Below, in pieces: positions 1 through 4,843 of a DNA stretch of 5,332 nucleotides. A program made the position numbers and the translations under genes. This DNA comes from JANRKT01 sp033763355 (lineage in GTDB: Bacteria; Bacteroidota; Bacteroidia; Chitinophagales; Chitinophagaceae). Position 1 is the stretch's first letter. The number at the start of each line of letters is the position of its first letter. The notes below the pieces were generated by a model. That model had not been told where the DNA came from. It worked only from the letters and a program-made list of their open reading frames with translations, and did no database searches. Location of the stretch: contig JANRKT010000235.1 in the NCBI GenBank assembly GCA_033763355.1, forward strand, positions 1 through 5,332, read 5' to 3'.

Positions 1-666
1 GCTTCTCAAACCAAGTTTTTTATTTTCCCTCAATGCAGCATCCATGATTTGCGGGGCCGCTCCAAAAAATTTAATGCCATCGGCACCATTCTTTGCATTT
101 TGCCTTACCCATTCAACCGCCTGTTCAGGAGTGGCAATAGCTTGCTTGCTTCCCTGGCCAAATGATGTGTATGCAAAAATCCGGGGGGCGGTAATTTTAT
201 TTTCAGCGCTCAACCTTTTTTCTTCCAGCACCCAATCCAATCCGTTACCGCAGGAAGGGTCACGTATGGTGGTAATGCCATGGGCCATCCATAGTTTAAA
301 TACATATTCTGCCACCGGGGCCTGGCTGCCACCAATGTGGCCATGCATATCAATAAACCCGGGCAAAACATAATGCCCTTCAAGATTAATTTCTTTACCG
401 CCTGCCGCAAGTTTTGGGCGGCGGTCTGAATTAATGGGGATGCCGCTCCCCACTCCTGCAATCTGTACAATACGGTTCTTTTCAATTACAATATCCATCG
501 GGCCCGTTGGCGGTGCACCTGTACCGTTAATCATAATAACCCCTCGAAGGATAAGTTGAGGATAAGGGCCATCACCTTCTTTCTTTTCGGGGGCTTTGGC
601 AATTTGCGAACAAACAGTTAATGTAACAATGATGCTTACAAAAAGCAGCAGATATTTTTTTCTCAT
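1..666 (-). CDS. Secreted metal-dependent amidohydrolase (imidazolonepropionase-like), N-terminal 222 residues, truncated by the window edge
   Basis: Reading the minus strand from an ATG at 666 gives 222 uninterrupted codons to base 1, so the gene continues off the left edge. Residues 1-25 look like a Sec signal peptide: a charged MRKK start, then a hydrophobic stretch ending in VCSQIAKA. Residues 36-70 form the small beta-sandwich start typical of amidohydrolases, and LPGFIDMHGH (101-110) carries the HxH metal ligands H108 and H110. GADGIKFF (194-201) places K199 where the family has its metal-bridging, often carboxylated, lysine. The C-terminal half, with the later His and Asp ligands, is missing. 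Known members (COG1228) hydrolyse cyclic amides, dipeptides or similar bonds, and the substrate here cannot be told. Export suggests a periplasmic role. The cysteine at 19 lacks a good lipobox (V at -1), so type I cleavage is more likely than lipidation. Confidence 0.9.
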   Translation of the reverse strand, partial: MRKKYLLLFVSIIVTLTVCSQIAKAPEKKEGDGPYPQLILRGVIMINGTGAPPTGPMDIVIEKNRIVQIAGVGSGIPINSDRRPKLAAGGKEINLEGHYVLPGFIDMHGHIGGSQAPVAEYVFKLWMAHGITTIRDPSCGNGLDWVLEEKRLSAENKITAPRIFAYTSFGQGSKQAIATPEQAVEWVRQNAKNGADGIKFFGAAPQIMDAALRENKKLGLRS

Positions 667-756
667 TGCAGGAAGTTATGCTGAAATTTACGAACTTATT
701 AGAATTGAATTTTTTTAAGCCGGCAGCAGTACCGCAACGGGCTTTCGTTGTGCCTG

Positions 757-772
757 CCCCGCCCATGCGGGG
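757..772. repeat. GC-rich hairpin in the divergent spacer
   Basis: CCCCGC (757-762) and GCGGGG (767-772) form a perfect 6-bp stem around the loop CCAT. It lies in the 230-base spacer 667-896 between the divergent amidohydrolase and rlmH. No T-run follows on either strand, so it is not a standard intrinsic terminator. It could be a dispersed intergenic element or a leader structure. Apart from this hairpin and the C/G-tract repeat next to rlmH, I see nothing convincing in the spacer, including no good -7/-33 promoter for either gene. Confidence 0.5.
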
Positions 773-875
773 TCATTCACTTCGGCGCCCTGTATTTCTA
801 TTCAGCTTATCAGGCCATTGTTAATCATTTCAATCCTGTAATGCATAAAGCTTACCGGAGAAACAGCAAAAATTC

Positions 876-896
876 TCCCCTTCAGGGGACAGGGGT
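876..896 (+). repeat. C/G-tract hairpin repeat, copy A, forming the rlmH leader
   Basis: The sequence reads T-C4-TTCA-G4-ACA-G4-T and its last base directly precedes the rlmH ATG at 897. The first two tracts with their flanking T and A form a 5-bp stem (876-880 with 885-889) around a TTCA loop. A second copy of the same design, with every tract one base longer, lies at 4404-4427. The only Shine-Dalgarno-like bases before rlmH, AGGGGA at 884-889, are inside the stem, so folding could hide them. Any regulatory effect is inference. Confidence 0.7.
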
Positions 897-1370
897 ATGA
901 AAATTCAAATCTGGTCAATAGGTAAACCACACGAAGCATACATTAAAAACGGTGTGGAAGATTTTACCAAACGCATCTCAAAATATTATTCCGTGGAGTG
1001 GACTATTATTCCTGTGCCCAAAAATGCGGGAATGCTGAGCGAAATGGATTTGAAAAAAAGGGAAGGCGAACTGGTAATGGAATGGTTAAGCAAAGATGAT
1101 TATCTGATTGCCCTGGACGAACACGGGAAACAGATGCCAAGCGAACAACTGGCCACATTTATACAATCCCGTGCCAACGACAGCGTTAAACAACTGGTTT
1201 TTTTAATTGGCGGGGCTTATGGGCTGGATGAAGCAGTGCTGAAAAAAGCAAAGTTCAAATGGTCATTATCACAACTTACATTTCCGCACCAGTTGGTAAG
1301 GCTTATACTTGCAGAGCAATTGTACCGTGCCTGTACTATATTGCGGAATGAAAAGTACCATCATAAATGA
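897..1370 (+). CDS. rlmH: 23S rRNA (pseudouridine-1915-N3)-methyltransferase RlmH
   Basis: RlmH is a homodimeric SPOUT (trefoil-knot) enzyme in the cytoplasm. It uses S-adenosylmethionine to methylate N3 of pseudouridine 1915 in helix 69 of 23S rRNA on assembled 70S ribosomes. The 157-residue length matches the family (about 155-160). The knot motifs are all visible: LDEHGKQMPS (73-82), LVFLIGGAYGLDE (100-112, the SAM-binding glycine loop), and SLSQLTFPHQLVRLILAEQ (123-141) followed by LYRA. The C-terminal tail ends in KYHHK, where the family has conserved Tyr-His residues near the active site. The start at 897 fits the family's opening MKIxxxxIGK. The gene lies 60 bp upstream of the rhomboid gene on the same strand and may be co-transcribed with it. 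Nothing appears broken or divergent. The hairpin repeat touching its start codon is the one odd feature. Confidence 0.97.
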   Translation: MKIQIWSIGKPHEAYIKNGVEDFTKRISKYYSVEWTIIPVPKNAGMLSEMDLKKREGELVMEWLSKDDYLIALDEHGKQMPSEQLATFIQSRANDSVKQLVFLIGGAYGLDEAVLKKAKFKWSLSQLTFPHQLVRLILAEQLYRACTILRNEKYHHK

Positions 1371-1430
1371 GGTAAGAAATACGAAGATTTTTGAAGTGAG
1401 AAATCGTTTAAAAAAAACTAAACTACCAGT

Positions 1431-2078
1431 ATGGAATTTTCAATGACACTTGTTATAGTAATCCTGACAGCTATTACTTCCGTTGCCGCATTCAGTAACG
1501 AAAAGCTCATGAATGAACTGATCTTTCATCCCCCAAGTGTTTCGGAGAAAAACCAGTATTACCGTTTTATTACATGTGGCCTTATCCATGCTGATTACGC
1601 CCATCTTATTTTCAATATGTTTTCGTTGTATATGTTTGGAGAATTTGTGGAACTGTATTTTAAAATTGTATTTGGAAAGAGTGGTAATTTACTTTACCTC
1701 CTGATGTATGTTACGGCGCTTGCAATTTGCCTGCTGCCCACCTATTCAAAAAACAGGAACAATTACAATTATTACAGCCTGGGCGCATCAGGGGCAGTTT
1801 CAGCCGTAATATTTGCAGCCCTGCTTTTTGCTCCGCTTACCAAAATCGGTTTTTTCTTTATTCCGCCTTTTATACCGGGCTTTATTTTTGGCCCCATTTA
1901 TTTACTCATTTCAGCTTACCTGGATAAAAAAGGCGCTGGCAACATCAACCATTCCGCCCACTACTGGGGTGCAGTATATGGGCTGGCATTTGTTATTGTC
2001 GGCGCTTACGCTGCCTCAGGTTATCCTGTTCTTACAAGATTTATTGACCAGGTGAAAGGCTATCTGGGAATGGCCTGA
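1431..2078 (+). CDS. Rhomboid-family intramembrane serine protease
   Basis: This is a 215-residue polytopic membrane protein with about six hydrophobic segments (roughly 5-21, 50-72, 86-104, 117-136, 146-162, 178-196), the minimal bacterial rhomboid fold. The catalytic dyad is visible: S120 in the GASG motif (118-121) of segment 4 and H177 in HSAHYWGAVYGL of segment 6. H53, H58 and N62 in HADYAHLIFNMFSLYMFG match the conserved His/Asn residues of segment 2 that line the active site and stabilise the oxyanion. Rhomboids cleave substrate proteins within or next to transmembrane helices in the inner membrane, and the substrate here is unknown. I see no Shine-Dalgarno sequence. ATG 1431 gives the longest frame, but a second ATG at 1443 (M5) would also suit segment 1. 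The gene's end overlaps the convergent tilS by 19 bp. An active protease is likely because all key residues are present. Confidence 0.93.
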   Translation: MEFSMTLVIVILTAITSVAAFSNEKLMNELIFHPPSVSEKNQYYRFITCGLIHADYAHLIFNMFSLYMFGEFVELYFKIVFGKSGNLLYLLMYVTALAICLLPTYSKNRNNYNYYSLGASGAVSAVIFAALLFAPLTKIGFFFIPPFIPGFIFGPIYLLISAYLDKKGAGNINHSAHYWGAVYGLAFVIVGAYAASGYPVLTRFIDQVKGYLGMA

Positions 2079-3502
2079 TAAACGATCTTCAGTACTTTTT
2101 TCGTCCGCTCAGTAATTTTAAACCGTTCATCAATACGCATGCCCGCCACCCAGATGATCTTTTTATTCATTTCAATTACCCGCACATTTTCTTTTTCAAT
2201 CTTTGAAAGTTTCTGATCAATAAAAAAACGGGCAAGCTTTTTCTTCTTTTTCATACCCAACGGATAGAAATAATCCCCGTGTTTCCATTTGCGCAGCAGG
2301 AGGGGAAATTGAATTTCACCGGCATCCAGGCAGGCAATGTTATTATCATTGGGTATTTTAAAACCTGCGGTTGCTGAAATTGAACATTGAATGTTGAATG
2401 CTGAACACTGAACATTTGAATCCCCCTGTTCAATCAGGATATGCTGTGGTTCATCCGCATTTACAGGTGAAATAACTATCCAGTTCCTGTTCTTAAGTAT
2501 GCGGTGCGTTGGAGAAAGAATATACTTACCTGTTTCACTGTCCAGTAATTTAATAACTTCCTCCACCTGGCCGGGAGTAAACTGAAATACACTGATAATT
2601 TCATAAACAATGCTGTGCAGTGGTTCTGATTTTTTTAATTTCAACGCCGGTATATGCACCTCGTCCCCTTTGTACTCAAGCAGTTTCTTTTTATGCCATT
2701 CAATAGCCTGGCGATAGAGTAATTCAGCATCACGGAAACGCTTCAGGTTATCAGCAAGGTTATTTTCCGCTTCAGGATAAATTTTCTGCAGCAGCGGAAT
2801 AAACTGGTTGCGGAAATAATTGCGGGAATATTTATCCTCAGTATTGGAACTGTCTTCAACCCATTTCAGTCCGTTTTCTTTTGCGTAAGCAAGCAACTCC
2901 CCTTTACGTGCAAACAATAATGGCCTCACAATTTTTCCCTGTAAGGGCAACATGCCCCGCAAGCCTGCAATGCCCGTGCCTTTGAAAAAATTCATTAAAA
3001 CAGTTTCAATATTGTCATCAAGATGGTGGGCGGTAACGATGTGGTGAATGGTGTCCCGATAGCTATCGGGAGGTGAATGGTGAATAGGGGTGCTGCTGAC
3101 TGAAGACTGCTGACTGCTGACTGAGGACTGGCGACTGCCACCTGCCGACTGCTTAGAGTTATCAATCAATTCATGAAACCAATCGTAACGAAGTTGTCTT
3201 GCGGCCTCCTGGATGGAAAGTTTATTTTCTCTGGCATATTCTCCCGTTTCAAATCTTTTAATAATCGTTTCTTTCCGGTATTTCTTTCCAAGTTCTGTTA
3301 CAAATGCTTCATCTCTTTCACTCTCCTCCCCCCTCAGCTGAAAATTGCAATGGGCAATCACAAAATCAAAACCAGCATTAAAAAATAAATCGGTCAATAC
3401 AACAGAATCCACCCCGCCGCTTACGGCAAGGAGGAGTTTATCTGGTTTGGTAAAAAGATGGTTACTATCAACAAATTTCTGAAAAGAATGTGATAAAGGC
3501 AT
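2060..3502 (-). CDS. tilS: tRNA(Ile)-lysidine synthetase TilS with in-frame heptamer-repeat insertions
   Basis: TilS uses ATP and lysine to convert C34 of the CAU-anticodon tRNA-Ile to lysidine, switching the tRNA from Met/AUG to Ile/AUA. It is normally essential. The N-terminal PP-loop ATPase domain shows SGGVDS (28-33), HCNFQLRGEES (51-61) and AHHLDDNIET (158-167). GTGIAGLRGM (175-184) follows. The C-terminal tRNA-binding domain shows FPLLLRKWKHGDYFYPLGM (399-417), then a lysine run and FFIDQKLSK. The 480 residues exceed the usual 430-450. Most of the excess is low-complexity sequence at about 118-151 (Q/S/H-rich, just before the AHHLDD strand) and 362-376 (linker before the C-terminal domain). 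Both are encoded by 7-bp tandem repeats. The frame stays open and all motifs are intact, so the enzyme is probably functional. The start at 3502 lies 17 bp after higA with no Shine-Dalgarno sequence. Confidence 0.97.
   Translation of the reverse strand: MPLSHSFQKFVDSNHLFTKPDKLLLAVSGGVDSVVLTDLFFNAGFDFVIAHCNFQLRGEESERDEAFVTELGKKYRKETIIKRFETGEYARENKLSIQEAARQLRYDWFHELIDNSKQSAGGSRQSSVSSQQSSVSSTPIHHSPPDSYRDTIHHIVTAHHLDDNIETVLMNFFKGTGIAGLRGMLPLQGKIVRPLLFARKGELLAYAKENGLKWVEDSSNTEDKYSRNYFRNQFIPLLQKIYPEAENNLADNLKRFRDAELLYRQAIEWHKKKLLEYKGDEVHIPALKLKKSEPLHSIVYEIISVFQFTPGQVEEVIKLLDSETGKYILSPTHRILKNRNWIVISPVNADEPQHILIEQGDSNVQCSAFNIQCSISATAGFKIPNDNNIACLDAGEIQFPLLLRKWKHGDYFYPLGMKKKKKLARFFIDQKLSKIEKENVRVIEMNKKIIWVAGMRIDERFKITERTKKVLKIVYQAIPR
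2381..2415 (-). repeat. Heptamer array inside tilS, five units of TGAAYRY (plus-strand reading)
   Basis: Five consecutive 7-bp units on the plus strand read tgaacat, tgaatgt, tgaatgc, tgaacac, tgaacat, with near-copies on both sides (about 2375-2422). The array encodes residues 363-374 of TilS, NVQCSAFNIQCS, in a linker before the C-terminal domain. Read in the tilS direction it has no stop in any of three frames; read the other way all three frames meet TGA. The period is seen directly. Calling it an acquired element is inference from the low complexity and its position. Confidence 0.85.
3043..3085 (-). repeat. GGTGAAT heptamers split by an 18-bp perfect palindrome, inside tilS
   Basis: The 11-mer ggtgaatggtg occurs at 3043-3053 and again at 3072-3082. 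Exactly between them lies tcccgatagctatcggga (3054-3071), an 18-bp perfect palindrome. The right flank extends to two complete GGTGAAT heptamers (3072-3085). The tract encodes TilS residues 140-154, with the palindrome giving PDSYRD. Identical 11-bp flanks around a palindrome look like a target duplication around a small insertion, or a palindrome arising within a heptamer tract. The sequence does not decide between these. Confidence 0.85.
3098..3153 (-). repeat. Heptamer array inside tilS, eight units of GACTGNN (plus-strand reading)
   Basis: This is an unbroken run of eight 7-bp units on the plus strand: gactgaa, gactgct, gactgct, gactgag, gactggc, gactgcc, acctgcc, gactgct (56 bp). Only the seventh departs from the GACTG core. 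The array encodes TilS residues 118-135. Because three units make 21 bp, the peptide repeats every seven residues (SSVSSQQ followed by SSVSSTP). It contains no stop in any frame in the tilS direction and stops in all three frames in the other direction. Confidence 0.9.
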
Positions 3503-3519
3503 GAAGCAGTTTAAAAAGC

Positions 3520-3819
3520 TTAAGCAACTTTTAATTGTTTACGGGCCAGCTTCAGATCATAGTCTGTCTGAAGGCGCATCCAGAACCCCGCGTCAATATT
3601 TAAATGCTTTTCTAATTTAATTGCAAGCACAGCAGAAATGTGGCGTTTCCCTTTTATCAGTTCATTAAGATGTGGCGGCCTCATTTCAATCAGTTCAGCA
3701 AATTCTTTTTGTGAGATTTCCCTTGCCGCTAATTCTTCGCCCAATACTTCACCCGGATGAAGCAATACTTCACTGAAAACTTCTTTACCGTTTTTCCCTG
3801 TTACTTTGTAGGCGCTCAT
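3520..3819 (-). CDS. higA: HigA-family antitoxin (XRE helix-turn-helix)
   Basis: This 99-residue protein has the HigA signature HPGEVLGEELAAREIS (21-36), then an XRE helix-turn-helix at about 36-58 (SQKEFAELI, then PPHLNELIKGKR) and the tail ISAVLAIKLEKHLNIDAGFWMRLQTDYDL. HigA binds and neutralises the HigB ribonuclease, and the complex represses its own promoter. Its ATG overlaps the toxin's stop by 4 bp (ATGA, 3816-3819), which indicates translational coupling. The order is toxin first, antitoxin second, as is typical of higBA and opposite to most type II pairs. Residues 1-19 extend ahead of the core domain and include a basic/charged segment. The gene ends in TAA at 3520-3522, only 17 bp before tilS, so read-through into tilS is plausible. 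The family call is secure; repression of this promoter is inferred from the family. Confidence 0.95.
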   Translation of the reverse strand: MSAYKVTGKNGKEVFSEVLLHPGEVLGEELAAREISQKEFAELIEMRPPHLNELIKGKRHISAVLAIKLEKHLNIDAGFWMRLQTDYDLKLARKQLKVA

Positions 3820-4127
3820 CTGTAATGTTTAGAAAGATCCTCAACAAGAATTATCTCATGTAAAGTGATCTTATTTCTTTCAATTGCAAATTCCAGTCTG
3901 TACTTAATATCCACACGGATAGAATACAGCCCCTTTTTATCTCCTTTTAAAGCTTCGAAATTCAGGCTTTTAAAATGACGCAACTGAATGGTATTATCAA
4001 CCTGCTTTAATACTTCAATCTTGTTGCGAAACTTATTAACTACGTCTTCATTGTAACGGGGCTTACCGCTAACTGGCAATCCTGCATACAACTTTTCGAG
4101 GTATGCGTTGTTAAAATGGATCTCCAT
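3816..4127 (-). CDS. higB: HigB/RelE-ParE superfamily toxin
   Basis: This 103-residue protein has the compact RelE/ParE-like fold pattern. An N-terminal helical part (about 7-52, including NEDVVNKFRNKIEVLKQ) leads to the diagnostic FEALKGDKKGLYSIRVDIKYRLEF (57-80). The sheet ends in ITLHEIILVEDLSKHYR. In HigB proteins this region carries the basic and aromatic residues that cut mRNA on the ribosome; here R71, Y76, R77 and H101 are candidates. With the HigA antitoxin immediately downstream and overlapping, the pair is a standard type II toxin-antitoxin module. The C-terminal HYR is complete and no key part appears missing, so the toxin is likely active. The exact target (ribosome-dependent mRNA cleavage, as for HigB, versus another target) is inferred from the partner. 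The start at 4127 is the only in-frame ATG near the N-terminus, and it has an A/T-rich upstream region without a Shine-Dalgarno sequence. Confidence 0.93.
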   Translation of the reverse strand: MEIHFNNAYLEKLYAGLPVSGKPRYNEDVVNKFRNKIEVLKQVDNTIQLRHFKSLNFEALKGDKKGLYSIRVDIKYRLEFAIERNKITLHEIILVEDLSKHYR

Positions 4128-4262
4128 TCTAATTTTGATTTTAGTTTTTTAAATTTTGCCATAGCTTCAAATCTTTAATGGAAAATCATTCAAATCGGAT
4201 TGCCAGTTTAGCCTTTATCTGATTACCGGCTTCATTATCTATAGTACCTATGACGATTTACA

Positions 4263-4307
4263 TTTCCAAAATTAGGGAATTCTATTAAATTTCCAAAATC
4301 AGGGAAT
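4263..4307. repeat. 27-bp-period direct repeat upstream of higB
   Basis: The 18-mer TTTCCAAAATYAGGGAAT occurs at 4263-4280 and 4290-4307 with one mismatch and a 27-bp spacing. Each copy holds a small dyad, TTCC-N8-GGAA. The tract covers both elements of a promoter-like signal facing higB, so it could be an operator pair for the HigBA complex. Alternatively it could be a dispersed intergenic repeat. Because 27 is divisible by 3, the minus strand translates as a nine-residue repeat (FPDFGNLIE, FPNFGNVNR), but no start codon precedes it. The rest of the spacer 4128-4403 is A/T-rich with no gene I can support. Confidence 0.75.
4267..4298 (-). promoter_or_regulatory. Bacteroidota-type promoter for higBA (possibly also tilS)
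   Basis: Reading the minus strand, TTTTG (4298-4294) is followed after 19 bases by TAATTTTG (4274-4267). This matches the established Bacteroidota sigma consensus of TTTG near -33 and TAnnTTTG near -7, with suitable spacing. Initiation would fall near 4260 and leave a leader of about 130 bases before the higB ATG. It is the only exact -7 match on this strand in the spacer. The two elements sit in successive copies of the 27-bp direct repeat, so their spacing is set by the repeat. Confidence 0.55.
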
Positions 4308-4403
4308 CTGTTTGTTTTAGCCAAATAACATTAAACACACAACAGAAAGAGTCATTCAATTAAAATACGATTATAATTTTACTTTTGAACTCTGGCACTA
4401 AGT

Positions 4404-4427
4404 TCCCCCTTCAGGGGGACAGGGGGT
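4404..4427 (+). repeat. C/G-tract hairpin repeat, copy B, overlapping the 3' end of the TPR gene
   Basis: This copy reads T-C5-TTCA-G5-ACA-G5-T, the same design as at 876-896 with each tract one base longer. The stem is 6 bp (4404-4409 with 4414-4419) around TTCA. On the minus strand the loop provides the TGA stop of the TPR gene (4411-4413), and the second part encodes its last residues, PLSP. The hairpin lacks a following T-run, so it would be a poor intrinsic terminator. Confidence 0.75.
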
Positions 4428-4731
4428 CCAACTCCTCCCACGCCGCTTTTAACTCTCCGTACGCATGTCCATCTCCCGCCTTCCTTGCTTCTTCCATTCC
4501 CCTTTCATATACTTTAACTGCCGCTTCAGTATTTCCATTTCTTTCCATCAAACGGCCAAGGTGATAATAGGAACCAATGTAACCCGGTTCACGTGCAAGT
4601 ATTTCCTCAAAAAGGTTCCTGGCAATGGTATCATTCCCCAATTTGATGTATTCAAGCGCCAGGGCATGCTGCAGAAAACTATCAGCAGGGGATGCTGACA
4701 AATATTCTTTCAGTTTTTCAATCCTACACAT
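4411..4731 (-). CDS. Small tetratricopeptide-repeat protein
   Basis: This 106-residue soluble protein has no signal peptide and consists of about two TPR units. They lie at roughly residues 18-51 (SFLQHALALEYIKLGNDTIA, then RNLFEEILAREPG) and 52-85 (IGSYYHLGRLMERNGNTEAA, then VKVYERGMEEARK). The canonical small and large residues of TPR helices A and B (L/G/Y/A/P positions) are visible. A capping helix follows at about 86-101. TPRs bind other proteins or peptides; no partner or pathway can be assigned. The gene diverges from etfB with a 112-bp spacer, and a functional link to EtfB is not supported by anything in the sequence. The last residues, DPLSP, and the stop codon come from the C/G-tract hairpin repeat, so the ancestral C-terminus probably ended near AAWEEL. 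The ATG at 4731 is the first in frame after an A/T-rich leader. Confidence 0.88.
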   Translation of the reverse strand: MCRIEKLKEYLSASPADSFLQHALALEYIKLGNDTIARNLFEEILAREPGYIGSYYHLGRLMERNGNTEAAVKVYERGMEEARKAGDGHAYGELKAAWEELDPLSP

Positions 4732-4779
4732 TTTAAAAAATTAATCTGCACAAAAATGAAGTTTACTAACCGGCGTTAC

Positions 4780-4787
4780 TATATTTG
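4780..4787 (+). promoter_or_regulatory. Candidate -7 element for etfB
   Basis: TATATTTG exactly matches the Bacteroidota -7 consensus TAnnTTTG and lies 56 bases before the etfB ATG, giving a leader of about 50 bases. The upstream -33 TTTG is not clear (only GTTTA at 4761-4765, too close). Another possibility is that ATTTG here acts as the -33 element and CAACTTTG at 4809-4816 as the -7 element. Either way, the etfB promoter is probably within 4760-4820. Confidence 0.4.
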
Positions 4788-4843
4788 TGCACTATTTAGT
4801 TGCATAAACAACTTTGACATTTTTAAGCTTAAACAACAGCTAT

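Noticed and set aside
210..485. Minus-strand open frame of 91 codons
   Set aside because: It lies in a different frame inside the amidohydrolase, whose own frame is open over 222 codons with a signal peptide and the HGH metal motif.
691..698. Possible -7 element (TAAGTTCG on the minus strand) for the amidohydrolase
   Set aside because: It has one mismatch to TAnnTTTG and no TTTG-like -33 element at 19-21 bp upstream, so it is too weak to annotate.
572..766. Minus-strand open frame of 64 codons spanning the divergent spacer
   Set aside because: It overlaps the amidohydrolase start out of frame and reads through the GC-rich hairpin, and the product has no recognisable features.
3043..3153. 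CRISPR array in the repeat-rich part of tilS
   Set aside because: The repeats are contiguous 7-bp units without spacers of 25-40 bp, and they lie within an intact reading frame.
4191..4310. Minus-strand peptides upstream of higB (repeating FPDFGNLIE/FPNFGNVNR, then a frame ending KAKLAIRFE) as a small gene or pseudogene
   Set aside because: No start codon precedes the repeat peptide, the two stretches are in different frames, and I do not recognise either. They are noted only as a possible relic.
4404..4419. Intrinsic terminator for the TPR gene
   Set aside because: The hairpin is good, but it is not followed by a T-run on the minus strand and it includes the stop codon. It better fits the repeat family also found before rlmH.
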